Part shown: positions 10,593 to 20,790 of the stretch, one piece after another
How the letters are laid out: each line of letters begins with the position of its first letter
How positions within the stretch are numbered: the stretch's first letter is position 1
Assembly: GCF_022539505.1 (NCBI RefSeq)
Contig: NC_061508.1
Location: 64,241,754-64,305,753, forward strand
Direction of reading: 5' to 3'
Source: Lolium rigidum
Lineage: Eukaryota > Streptophyta > Magnoliopsida > Poales > Poaceae
Length of the DNA: 64,000 nt
Position numbers and translations under genes: made by a program
The notes under the pieces: model-generated
What the model was told of the DNA's origin: nothing
Seen by the model: the letters and a program-made list of their open reading frames with translations, nothing else
Database searches by the model: none

Positions 10593-10760
10593 ATCACTCC
10601 AAATTTCATGTATGCGGGAGTATGACTTAGTCACTCCAAATTTCCGTATGCAGGAGTATGACTTAGTCACTCCAAATTTCATGTATGCGGGAGTATGACT
10701 TAGTCACTCCAAATTTCCTGTATGCGGAGTATGACTTAGTCACTCCAAATTTCATGTATC
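10579..10760 (+). repeat. tandem repeat, about 39-bp unit, about 4.5 copies
   Basis: Units contain GGAGTATGACTTAGTCACTC followed by CAAATTTCATGTATGC. The first unit contains the stop codon of the preceding ORF, so its last codons come from the repeat. Confidence 0.85.
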
Positions 10761-10874
10761 ATCGGTGCTATCTCGAGTCAATTGAATCATTCGAAAATGG
10801 ACACCAAACACATCACGGGTAATATAATTCACATGATCCATTCAACAAAGTTTGGTACAATAAATTATTACACA

Positions 10875-13741
10875 TCATTTCTTTCCTTGTGTCCCTGCTT
10901 GCTTACGATTGTGCCGTATCCATGGAGCATCCTCATCATTTAACTTAATGCTTGGGTCGGTGTTCACTTTGAAGGGCGGAATTTTAGCAAACATATTATA
11001 ATCTTCTGACATGTCTGTCTTGTCCTCCACTCCCACGATGTTTCTTTTCCCTGAAAGAACAATGTGGCGCTTTGGATCATCGCATGATGTACTGATCGTT
11101 TTCTTATCTTTCCGTTTCCTCGGTTTGCTACTCATGTCCTTCACATAGAAAACCTGAGCGACATCTTTCGCTAGGACGAATGGTTCGTCAAGGTAACCAA
11201 GATTGTTGAAATCCACCATTGTCATTCCGTATTGCTGGTCCACCTTTACCCCACCTCCTGTTAGCTTGAACCATTTGCACCGGAACAAAGGGACCCTAAA
11301 GGAGGGTCCATAGTCAAGTTCCCATATCTCCTCTATGTAACCATAATATGTGACCTTTTGCCCATTCTCGGTTGTCGCATCAAAGCGGACACCACTCGTT
11401 TTGGTTGGTGCTCTTTTTATCTTGGGCGATCGTGTAAAATGTATTCCCATTTATCTCGTACCCTTGGAAAGTCGTTATAGTCGAAGATGGTGTCTTGGCC
11501 AACATGTACAGCTGATCTACAACATGTTCGTCACTCATTAAATGTTTTCTCAACCAACTGCCGAAAGTCTCCATGTGGGCCTTCCTAATCCAGGATTCGG
11601 GCTTCCCGGGGTTGTCCGAGCGTAAAATATTCTTGTGTTTCTCAAAGTACGGAGCCACCAAGCTGGAATTGGTCGAAGCTGTGTGGTGTGCTTCGGTCGG
11701 AGAATGGCCGTCCATACATATCGTTGATTTCCTTCCGATCGTGCCTTTTCCACTTAGTCTCCCCTCGTGCCGCGATCGAGGAAGACCAATCGGCTTAAGG
11801 TCAGGAACAAAGTCAACACAAAACTCAATTACCTCCTCATTTCCATAGCCCTTGGCGATGCTTCCTTCTGGCCTAGCACGGTTACGAACATATTTCTTTA
11901 ATATTCCCATGAACCTCTCGAAGGGAAACATATTGTGTAGAAATACATGACCGAGAATGGAAATCTCATCGACTAGGTGAACCAGGAGGTGCGTCATAAT
12001 ATTGAAGAAGGATGGCGGGAACACCAACTCGAAACTGACAAGACATTGGATCACATCGTTCTGTAACCGTGGTAGAACTTCTGGATTGATTACCTTCTGA
12101 GAGATTGCATTGAGGAATGCACATAGCTTCACAATGGCTACTCGAACATTTTCCGGCAGGAGCCCCCTCAAAGAAATCGGAAGCAATTGCGTCATAATCA
12201 CGTGGCAGTCGTGAGACTTCAGGTTTTGGAACTTTTTCTCCGCCATGTTTATTATTCCCTTTATATTGGACGAGAATCCTGACGGGACCTTCATACTTGC
12301 TCGGGCATTCAAAAAAGATGACCTTCTCTTCTTTGGTCGAGAGCGTAGGCGGCACGACCTTGAAACCGTTCCGGATGCCGGTCATCAGGGTCTTTCAAAC
12401 TTTGCTGGTCCTGCCGTGCTTCCTTTGTATCATTTGACTTCCCATACACGCCCAAGAAGCTTAGGATGTTCACGCAAATATTCTTCGTAACGTGCATCAC
12501 GTCGATTGCAGAGCGGACTTCTAGGACTTTCCAATATTCTAGCTCCCAGAATATAGATTTCTTCTTCCACATGGCTACGTGCCCGTCAGCTCCCTTCGGA
12601 ACTGATTGTCCGCCAGGACCCTTTCCAAAGATGACTTTCAAATCCTTGACCATATCAAATACCTCAGCACCGAGTGTGTTCCGCAGGCTTCGGCCGGTGA
12701 TCTGCCTTGCCGTTGTAATGCTTGCCTTTCTTTCTTACTGGATGACCTTTCGGAAGAAATCGACGATGCCCAAGGTACACGTTCTTCTTACAATTTGGCA
12801 AATGTACACTTTCAGTCTCATGTAGCGAGTGCGTGCATGCATTGTATCCCTTATTTGACGAGTCCCGAAAGGTTACTAAGAGCAGGCCAATCGTTGATGG
12901 TTACGAAAAGCAACGCTCGTAGGTCAAATTCCTCTTCTTTGTGCTCATCCCACACACGGACACCAGGTCTGCCCCACAGCTGTAAAAGCTCATCAACTAA
13001 TGGCCTTAGGTACACATCGATGTCGTTGCCGGGTTGCTTCGGACCTTGGATGAGCACTGGCATGCATGTATCTTCAGAACCTCTAAACCTAGAGGGCAGA
13101 CAACCTTCTTTGCTTCGTACGTACTGGCGAGCAACTCGTTATTCTTTGGAAACATATTCTTCAACATTTTCAGCAAGTTTTCAAATGCCGAGTCAGCTAC
13201 ACCTGCCTGTGCCTTCCATTTCAGCAAATCCAGTGTGCAGCCCAGCTTTTTCAGACCATCATCGCATCCGGGTACAGCGCCTTCCTGTGATCCTCTAACA
13301 TGCGATCCAAATTCTCCCTCTCCTTTTCAGTTTCGCAGCGTCTCCGTGCATCAGCAATGGTCCGACCAAGATCATCAACGGGATCCTCTTCTTCACCTTC
13401 CCCTTCACCTTCCCCTTCACCTTCAGCATCCTCCATGAAAGTATCACCGAAATGAGAAAGATAGCTTCCATCGATGAAATCATCCCCTTCTTCATCTTCT
13501 TCCATTATAACCCCTCTTTCTCCATGCTTGGTCCAACAATTATAGCTTGGCATGAAACCGTGCCGAAGCAGGTGCATGTGAACATCTCTTGAGGAAGAGT
13601 AACCCTTCCGATTCTTACACTTAACACATGGACAGATAACAAAACCCCCCGCTTGTTCGCATTAGCCACTACGAGGAAATCTTTCAAACCCGTACTGAAC
13701 TCGCCGGAGAGTCGGTTACCGTACATCCATTGCCGATTCAT
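10875..13741 (-). pseudogene. TNP2-like CACTA transposase, internally deleted and frameshifted
   Basis: Minus-strand blocks follow the order of plant CACTA transposases. From ATG 13741: a transposase-associated N-terminus (MNRQWMYGNRLSGEFSTGLK) and an acidic Gly/Glu repeat (13445-13385); then LLKWKAQAGVADSAFENLLK (13230-13170) and KKVVCPLGLEVLKIHAC. Near 13065 the frame jumps to PVLIQGPKQPGNDIDVYLRP, so roughly a hundred or more residues of the transposase core appear deleted compared with the family. Then come IDVMHVTKNICVNILSFLGV (12510-12450), a DUF4218-like region (12230-11800) and a DUF4216-like C-terminus ending at 10875. Frames change near 13600, 13250, 12830, 12310 and 11400. This enzyme would have cut and joined the element ends; as it stands it is dead. 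Confidence 0.85.
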
Positions 13742-14106
13742 CTGCATTATTATAATATAAAATATATAATTAACCATCATGCATTTGTTAAACTAACTAG
13801 CTACAAACAATATAAATTAAACAATGAACTACACACACATGCATATTGTATCAATGACGACACATCAAAGGTTCAAGTTGCTAACCGCGATCGAGGAGGA
13901 AAAAATAAATGAGAAAGCTCAAGTGTGGCTCCAACACTTCATATCATGTTTGTTTCATGCTCTTGGGGCATTTCATCAAACACCTTATGTGCATAAGAGG
14001 AACCAAAAGCAAACCTAACACTCACTTGTGAAGTTTGTGAAGAGAATGGCTCCAAATGGCTAAGTGTTGGCTCCAAATGGCTGGATGGGTATATATAGGG
14101 GAGGGG

Positions 14107-14317
14107 CTTTAGTCCCGGTTGGCCTGGCCAACCGCGACTAAAGGCCTTCGGGCATGCTTAGTCGCGGTTGGCCCGGCCAACCGCGACTAAAGCCCCCACG
14201 TGCACCAGCTGGCCACCGTGCGCCCTGGGCCCAGGCCTTTGGTCGCGGTTCGCCACACGAACCGCGACTAAAGACCCCATTAGTCGCGGTTCCTTTACCT
14301 TCGCGACTTATGGGGCT
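14107..14317. repeat. right subterminal hairpin cluster of the CACTA element
   Basis: Inverted repeats with 5-base loops occur at 14107-14143 (one arm reads TTTAGTCCCGG, a two-base difference), 14158-14190 and 14237-14273, plus a degenerate one at about 14278-14317. They lie within 240 bp of the terminus, as expected for accessory-protein binding sites. Confidence 0.85.
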
Positions 14318-14326
14318 TCCCGGAAG

Positions 14327-14344
14327 CCTGTTTTTCTACCAGTG
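14327..14344 (-). repeat. CACTA terminal inverted repeat (right end)
   Basis: The minus strand reads CACTGGTAGAAAAACAGG. Its partner at the left end is outside the window. Confidence 0.85.
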
Positions 14345-14405
14345 TAACTCAGATTTAGTACAACTTTGTACTAAATTTGAGTCAATTAAAAAAGAACGGA
14401 GGGAG
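14345..14405. mobile_element. Stowaway MITE remnant, split by the CACTA insertion
   Basis: The right terminal repeat ...ACGGAGGGAG ends at 14405 and is followed by the TA target (14406-14407). The internal palindrome TTTAGTACAA / TTGTACTAAA is present, with flanking ACTCAGA and TTTGAGT. The outer part of the left terminal repeat (about 20 bases, CTCCCTCCGT-type) is missing exactly where the CACTA element begins, so it should lie at the far end of that element. Confidence 0.7.
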
Positions 14406-14432
14406 TACATGCGAACCATGCAGCTACACGAG

Positions 14433-14546
14433 ACATATATGATAATATGGATAATTAACTATACTATAGCAAGATTGCTTACATTCTAGAGCGGAGATAT
14501 AAAACCAATCAAAAACATATATGATAATATGGATAATTAACTATAC
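14433..14546. repeat. 32-bp perfect direct repeat downstream of PIP2
   Basis: An identical 32-base AT-rich segment (starting ACATATATGATAATATGG) occurs at 14433-14464 and 14515-14546, 82 bases apart, within or just beyond the PIP2 3' UTR. Confidence 0.9.
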
Positions 14547-14605
14547 AACCATATATGAAATGCGCATGCATGGTTTCCTCTGCTCGATCTTCAAGAGGTG
14601 GAAAG

Positions 14606-15684
14606 CTAGCCGGTCATCCTGAACGAGCTCAGCAGCGCCTCCTTGATTACAGCAATGTCGCGCAGCACGACCTTGTGGTAGAACGCCGCCAGCGCCGCGC
14701 CGCTGAACGGCCCGACCCAGAAGATCCACTGCAGATCAAAACATGCACCGGGTCTCTTAATCTCCATTGGAACAGCAAAATGTACGTAGGTAAGTACGGT
14801 TGATTAGTGGTGCATGGATGATCTCACGTGCTGCTTCCACGTTTTGTGCTGGTTGTAAAGCACGGCGGCGCCCAGGCTCCTCGCCGGGTTGATGCCGGTG
14901 CCGGTGATCGGTATGGTCGCCAGGTGCACCACGAACACCGCCAAACCGATCGGCAGGGCCGCCACCAACTACAAGAAGTAGAACAAATCATGTACAGGTC
15001 AGAGGCAGACCTTGTTAATTACGAAAAGCTTGTGTGCGATCATCGATGGTGGACGACGCGCGTACGTACCGGGACGAAGGCGTCCCGCGCGGTGCGCTTG
15101 GGGTCGGTGGCGGAAAAGACGGTGTAGACGAGCACGAACGTGCCAAAGATCTCGGCGCCGAGGGCTGCTCCGAGCGAGTAGCCCCCGGCCACCGAGTTTG
15201 CGCCGCCGCCGAGGGAGTTATAGGGGTGCTTCATGATCCCCTTCACGATGCCCACGCCGCAAATGGCGCCGAGGCACTGCGCCACCATGTATAGCACGGT
15301 GCGCACCAGCGTCACCTTGCCGGCGAGGAACAGCGCGAACGACACCGCCGGGTTGATGTGCCCGCCCGAGACGCCGCTGGTGGAGTAGACGAGGACGGAG
15401 ACGGTGGCGCCGAAGGACCAGGCAACGCCGAGGTACCCGACACCGATGCACCTGTCGTCGGGGCCGGAGGACTCAAATTTGTACCCGATGACGGTGGCGA
15501 TGCTCACGTAGACGAGGATGAGCGACGCCGTGAACTCGCCGATGAGAGCGCGGTAGAGGGACCACTCTGACAGCTCGCTCGTGTCCAGCGGCTTGACTGC
15601 CGGGGGATCCCAGTACGGCACCCTCTGGACGATAATATCTGTAATCTCTTCTTCCGCGGGGGGCACAAGCTCCTTGGTCGACAT
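14606..15684 (-). CDS. PIP2: PIP2-type plasma membrane aquaporin, three exons, intact
   Basis: Exons: 15684-15070, 14968-14828 and 14728-14606. The introns (101 and 99 bp) have GT-AG borders in phase 0. The product is a 292-residue membrane channel of the MIP family that moves water, and perhaps other small solutes, across the plasma membrane. Both pore motifs are present: NPA at residues 111-113 (SGGHINPAV) and 232-234 (GTGINPARS). The aromatic/arginine filter is F91-H220-T229-R235, typical of water-selective PIPs. The N-terminus (YWDPPA), a short C-terminus with possible phospho-serines ([10 protein letters not shown]) and DPKR in loop D point to PIP2 rather than PIP1. I chose ATG 15684; an in-frame GTG upstream is not a credible start. 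Loop D reads RTARDAFVP: Phe203 stands where the pH-sensing His of many PIPs lies. It is the only clear host gene here, with transposons on both sides. Confidence 0.93.
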
Positions 15685-15761
15685 GGTCGGGTTTTTGTTC
15701 ACTTCTTGCGTATGGGGCTAGTATTAGTGCGATACCAGGAACATCAAGCCAAGAGAAGAGG

Positions 15762-15770
15762 CTTAAATAG
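15762..15770 (-). promoter_or_regulatory. TATA-like box of the PIP2 gene
   Basis: CTATTTAAG on the minus strand lies about 80 bases upstream of the ATG, a fitting distance for a plant core promoter with a short 5' UTR. Confidence 0.4.
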
Positions 15771-16034
15771 GGATCGCGGTGATGTGCTTGCAGAGCATGG
15801 AGGAGGTTCACTAGTTGGAACCCACCCACTTGTCTCGGAGCTTTGGGGCACAGATTCCAGTTGCCAATTCTGCCAATTGGATTTTAGTTCAGTATCCCGT
15901 TTATTTCTCTTCTTTGTCTGAGTGTTTGTTTCTTTGTCGACAGAGAATAGCTATTTCTCAGTCGACAATTATAGCCGTCTCAGGAATATCTTTGGGAAAA
16001 TGTGATGGGCAAACTTGCCTGCGGAAGTACCCAG
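15771..16034 (-). other. proximal upstream region of PIP2
   Basis: About 260 bp of non-repetitive sequence lie between the presumed TATA box and the retroposed insertion. I see no protein-coding signal; it is the likely proximal promoter. Confidence 0.4.
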
Positions 16035-16050
16035 GTGCGACAAGTAAGTT

Positions 16051-17516
16051 TTAAACATAAGGCTCAAAGAGCCCGACTTTGAATTAACAAAGCCCTCAAC
16101 CGGCCAGAAATACAACACACCTCGAGCACACACACGCACACCGCTGGGGTTACCAGCTTACAATACCAGCACAGGGCAGAGCAAAACGACTCCTACACAA
16201 GAAGAGAACGACTACACTAAACAGAGAACTTGAAGCCTTGGGGTCGTCGTCTCGAACAAACGAAGAACAGAGGAAGCCGCCGACGAACACCACCGGAATC
16301 CCCATCAACTGACTACCGAAGTGCAGACGCCAGGCACAAGAGACCACAGAATGGGAAGCAAGAGAACGCCAAAGTCTCAGAAGCAAGGGGAGTGACACCA
16401 TGGTGACACCGTTGCTCGATCCATCAAGGGTCAAGGTTTTCACCTAGAGACATACAACCGTGATGGGGCCAGAGCCGAGGCTCAACGAAGACGCCTCCAA
16501 GGAGGAAAATGGCGCCCACGGGCGTCACCGTCATCGGCTCCGGGTAAACCGGCCATGGCTTTCGCCCGAGCCGTCGACTACAAACCCACACCAGCCACTC
16601 CACGAGCGGGGACATCAATGCCCACCCACCGTAGTACCACTTCACTGGAGAAGCACCGGAAGCCCGAAAGTTGGGACCTTTTCCTCGCAGGACCAAAGAG
16701 AGCCGTATGCGGGCCGAGTGGAGGTTAGGACAGCGCAGTCACTCGGCGACGCCGGTGAGAGCAGCCATGGAAGAGAAGAGGAGGACCGAGGGAGCCCCTG
16801 CTCCGGTCCTGGCGGCAGTGAGTCACCCTAGACTGCGCTGGCACAACCCTTCTTCCCAAACCCTCCCAAGCCAGCGCACAAGGAAGCGGCCGCGCCGCCG
16901 GACCTCACAAGAACCCACCGCAACAGCACCGTTGGTCCAAGCCGGCCGAACCTACCTCCCATCAGCCCCAGATCTGACCATCTGCAGACGCCGAGGTGGC
17001 CTCTCCAGCAGCAGACCGAGCCACACCGGCCGGATCCCGGATGGAGCCGCCAGATCCGCCGTCGTCCTCGCTCCCCTGCCGGCGCCCACGGCCAGGCCGG
17101 CCAGCAGCCACCCCCCGGGCAGGACAAACACACACCACACGCAGGGACCCTTACCGCCGGAGCGGCCCGTAGAAGCCGACAAGACGCAGCCGACGCCCGT
17201 GAGGAGGCGACCGCGCCGCCGAGCTCCGCCGCCTCGACCTCGAGGAAGCGCCTCATCACGGCGCGCCGGCCCGCCGCACAAGGAGCCGTCGCTTCCTCGT
17301 AGAGGATCTCCACCGCCCACGGGAGAGGCCTCGCGCCACCTCCACACGAGCAAGATCCAGGGGCCCGCCGCCACCGGCACCGCCAGGGCTTTGCCCGGCG
17401 GCTGACGCCGGCGGCGGCGGCGGGGGGAGCTGGGGCTAGGGTTTGGGGAATCGCCCGCCCGTCGCCCACGGGGAGCGACAGGTCGGGCCGATGATGCCAG
17501 TGGTGGCCAACTCATC
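16051..17516 (-). mobile_element. retroposed insertion, probably a non-autonomous LINE-like repeat, 1.47 kb
   Basis: The body is flanked by a perfect 16-bp duplication, GTGCGACAAGTAAGTT, at 16035-16050 and 17517-17532. This length fits target-primed reverse transcription. On the minus strand it begins with a very GC-rich CGCC/GGCG leader and ends with AATTCAAAGTCGGGCTC...TTTAAA, resembling 3' ends of grass LINEs. The open frames in the GC-rich part (for example 17469-16828 minus) are compositional, and I see no RT or endonuclease motif. It lies about 280 bp upstream of the PIP2 TATA box and has displaced the distal promoter. Confidence 0.7.
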
Positions 17517-17532
17517 GTGCGACAAGTAAGTT

Positions 17533-18203
17533 GCCAGGGTAAGGCGAAGCTCGCTTATCTGTCTAGTCAATTCTTAATTGCCAATATCTTCCAAATTTTT
17601 GTACGGAGCATCAAATCTTACTTGCCAAAACCAATAGAGCCCGATAAGAAATCAGACTTGCAGTTGCCAAAACAATCTGTGCATATGGATCTCAATCTTT
17701 TCTACGATGTGGGATCATAGGTTAGGTCGTATTGTCTCTCCAAAGCCGATTTTCTCGCGGCACCGTGGCCTACCGGTCACGTTTGGACCGTCGGCCTCTA
17801 CTTTGTGATCCTGGCTGCTCGACGGGATACTTCCGTTTCTAGAGATATACGGCCGCGCGAATACGTACCAATACATGTACCTTGCCAGCTCGACATAAAA
17901 AGACCTGTACTGACGGTGGCTCGTATAAGACCTACGTAGATCTGATGGCAGCTTCCCTTTCGCCCACTCCCCACAACAGCGTAGCTCTGCTGGTGGCGGG
18001 CAGCCTTCTTTTCCGGCGCCGTCGACTCCATCGGAATGTCTAATCCCAGGTATGCATATTCATCTGTCCATTTATATCTGGGCGACGGGCAGCCTTTCCT
18101 TTGTTTTTCTCCTGCTGATTGTTGGAAGCCTTGGACGTGCAGAGGCGGTAGGGATCAAATCGGGTGCAGGGTGCTCATCCATGAGGAACATTTAGAATAC
18201 AAA
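17533..18203. other. intergenic, no feature recognised
   Basis: Mixed-composition sequence between the retroposed insertion and LINE1, formerly contiguous with the PIP2 upstream region. Short ORFs have no recognisable content. Confidence 0.5.
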
Positions 18204-19394
18204 TTTTTTTTTTTTTGAGAATTCGGCAGGTGAGCTGCTCGATATATTAATAGAAGAGGGTTCCGAATACAATGACAAGCGATGGCATCAACAACACGAT
18301 CAAGCAGGTGGATGCCAAGCCACTGCTGAGAAAAGCTAGGCGACTACTCGCGAGGTGAGGAGATCTTCGCGCCCGCGAGGTCCCAAGCCACGGCCTCGTC
18401 CGCAATCTTGGCGATCAAAGACTCCAGCGTCGAGGTAGACGTCCGGAAGGTACGGGCATTGGGCTCAAGCCAAATGTGCCAGAGGACAAGCATAGTCCAG
18501 GACCGCACCCGAGATGCTTCGGCGTTTGGTAGCCCCGCGGCCAGGCAGCCCAACCAGTCGACAACCCTGTGGTGCACGTCCCAAGTGGCAGGGTTCAGGG
18601 TTGGCGCCGCCGCAAGTGTGGCAACCTTCTCCCAAATCCTGCGCGTTAGGGGGCACTCGACGAACAAATGCGCGGTAGTCTCGAGGTTACACATGCAAAG
18701 TGGGCAGAAGTAGCCATTTGGCCATTGCCGCGCCAGGAGTCTATCTGCCGTCATCAGCCGATTCTGAGCGAGCAACCAAGCGAAGAGCCGGCATCTAGGG
18801 GTAGCCCAAGGCTTCCAGATGAGCTGGACAAAGGGTGACTCCACCGCGCCCGCAAACTGGAGACGGTAGGCAGAGGAGGCCGAGTAGACACCGTCGCTGG
18901 AGAAGCGCCAAGTGAACTTGTCGCGCATCCCCGGGGAGAGCTGCGCCAGTTCCAGCAGCGCTCGAAGAGCCACGAACGACTCCAGAAGAGGCGGGGAGAC
19001 CCGCGCGCGCAGGTCCTGCACCCAGGTCCCATTTCGCAGGGCATCACGCACGCAACGATGTTTGCGACGCGAGAGGCCGTAGAGGGCTGGGGCCAAGGAC
19101 CTAGGGAATGTCCCGAAGAGCCAGGAGTCGTGCCAGAAATTAGCGGTGGCACCATCCCAAATGTCCACGGAGGTAGCCATGGCAAACAATTGGCAGTCCG
19201 AGTCGTCGCAGGGGACCGGGAGGCCAGCCCAGGGCCTCTGAGGCTGGGTGCGCTGGAACCACAACCAGCGGATGCGAAGCGGGAGGCTGAAACGCTCTAG
19301 GTCGAGGACGCCCAGACCACCAAGATCGCGTGGGCGGTAGACCCTAGCCCAGGCGACCTTGCAGCGCCCGCCAGAGCAGGTGACGTCGGCCGCC
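18204..19394 (-). mobile_element. LINE1, 3' half (split by element D)
   Basis: A run of 13 T at 18204-18216 is the poly(A) tail of a minus-strand LINE. The body continues to 19394, where element D begins after CCGCC; the reading resumes at 33594. The total LINE length without D is about 2.5 kb, so it is 5'-truncated and lacks the endonuclease domain. I could not identify a convincing long target duplication. Confidence 0.85.
18344..19394 (-). pseudogene. LINE1 reverse transcriptase C-terminal part with zf-RVT domain
   Basis: The minus-strand frame, open from 19394 to the stop at 18344, gives VAWARVYRPRDLGGLGVLDL near its start, the usual block after the RT thumb, and further down a zf-RVT zinc-binding domain: FAWLLAQNRLMTADRL, CPLCMCNLETTAHLFVECP (about 18720-18650). 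This region is thought to bind the LINE RNA. It joins directly to the block ending KIRRAWLWA at about 33600. The stretch itself has no stop, but the upstream half is broken. Confidence 0.8.
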
Positions 19395-20790
19395 TGATGA
19401 CCCACAAGTATAGGGGATCGCAACAGTCTTCGAGGGAAGTAAAACCCAATTTATTGATTCGACACAAGGGGAGCCAAAGAATATTTGTAAGCCTTAACAA
19501 CGGAGTTGTCAATTCAGCTGCACCTGGAAACAGACTTGCTCGCAATAGTTTATCAGTAGCAACAGTTTTATAGCAGTAGCAGTAGTGAAATATAAGCAAC
19601 AGTGTAATGAAGACAACAGTAGTGATTATAGTAAACAACAGGATTAAAATACTGTAGGCATAGGGATGGATGAACGGGCGCTGCATAGATGAGATAACTC
19701 ATGTAATAATCAAGACTAGGCATTTGCAGATAATAATAAAACAGTATCCAAGTACTAAATAACCATAGGCATGTGTTCCGTATATAGTCGTACGTGCTCA
19801 CAATGAGAAACTTGCACAACATCTTTGTCCTACCAGCCGGTGGCAGCCGGGTCTCTAGGGAAACTACAGGTAATTAAGGTACTCCTTTTAATAGAGTACC
19901 GGAGCAAAGCATTAACACTCCGTGAACACATGTGATCCTCATATCACAGCCTTCCCCTCCGGTTGTCCCAATTTCTGTCACTTTGGGGCCTCGGGTTCCG
20001 GACAGCAATATGTGTATACAACTTGCGGGTAAGATCATAAAACAATGAATATCATCATGAATCAATAACATGTTCAGATCTGAAATCATGGCACTCGGGC
20101 CCTAAGTGACAAGCATTAAGCATAACAAGTCGCAACAATATCATAAAAGTACCAACAACGGATACTAGGCACCATGCCCTAACAATCTTATGGCTATTAC
20201 ATGAACAATCTCATCCAATCCCTACCATCCCCTTCAGCCTACAGCGGGGATTTACTCACACATGGATGGGGGAAACATGGATGGTCGATGGAGAGGCGTC
20301 GGTGGCGATGATGGCGATGATCTCCTCCAATTCCCCGTCCCGGCAGGGTGCCAGAACGGAGTTTCTGATCCCGAAATAGGGTTTTCGATGGCGGCGGAGT
20401 TCTGGATGTCTTCTGGAAAATTGGTCGAACCCCCGTGCGTTTTTAGGTCAAGGGCTTTAAGTAGTCCAGAGGGAAGCGCCGGGGGCTGGCCGAGGTGGCG
20501 TCCCCATGTGGCGGCGCGGCCATGGGCCCACCGCGCCGCCACGTGGTGTGCGCGCCTCGTGGCCCCCCTCCTTCACGTCTTATGGCTCCGTGGGTTTTCT
20601 GTAAAAATAGGCCCATTGCAATTATTTTCGGGGATTTTCCTGAAATTTGATTTTCTGCACAAAAATAAGACACGAGGGCAATTCTGCTGAAAACAGCGTT
20701 AGTCCGTGTTAGTTGTATCAAAAATACACAAATTAGAGGCAAAACAATATCAAAAGTGTTCGGGAAAGTAGATACGTTTTGGACGTATCA
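19395..20790 (-). repeat. 3' LTR of D
   Basis: On the plus strand it starts TGATGACCCACAAG and ends GATACGTTTTGGACGTATCA, a GATACGT...ACGTATC palindrome. It is about 97% like 32198-33593 by eye, with scattered transitions. Confidence 0.93.

Larger units (their letters stand above)
1..14344 (-). mobile_element. CACTA (En/Spm) DNA transposon, left end outside window
   Basis: The right terminus at 14344 reads CACTGGTAGAAAAACAGG on the minus strand, a CACTA-type terminal inverted repeat, and is followed by TAA (14345-14347), a possible 3-bp target duplication. Subterminal hairpins of TTTAGTCGCGGTTGG lie just inside. Reading leftwards the element holds a TNP2-like transposase (13741-10875), an opposite-strand ORF (10028-10592), AT-rich minisatellites, a second hairpin cluster (9112-9269) and a second transposase-associated gene (1350 to 1). 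It is interrupted by LTR retrotransposon A1 at 2457-8946; removing A1 and one copy of GAGGG restores continuous GC-rich sequence. No CACTG-like left terminus is seen, so the element continues beyond position 1. The broken reading frames mean it is not autonomous. Confidence 0.85.

Noticed and set aside
9291..10760. CRISPR-like array from regular repeats
   Set aside because: The repeats are head-to-tail without unique spacers, in a plant transposon.
15685..15702. N-terminal extension of the aquaporin from an upstream GTG
   Set aside because: GTG is not a normal start in a plant nuclear gene; ATG 15684 gives an N-terminus of normal PIP2 length.
16828..17469. 213-codon minus-strand ORF upstream of PIP2 (and overlapping plus-strand frames)
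   Set aside because: Open in several frames because of very high GC content; it lies inside the retroposed insertion and has no recognisable motif.
20252..20690. ORFs of 96-142 codons in the D LTRs (also 33056-33484)
   Set aside because: They occur on both strands of an LTR U3 region and are disrupted differently in each copy.
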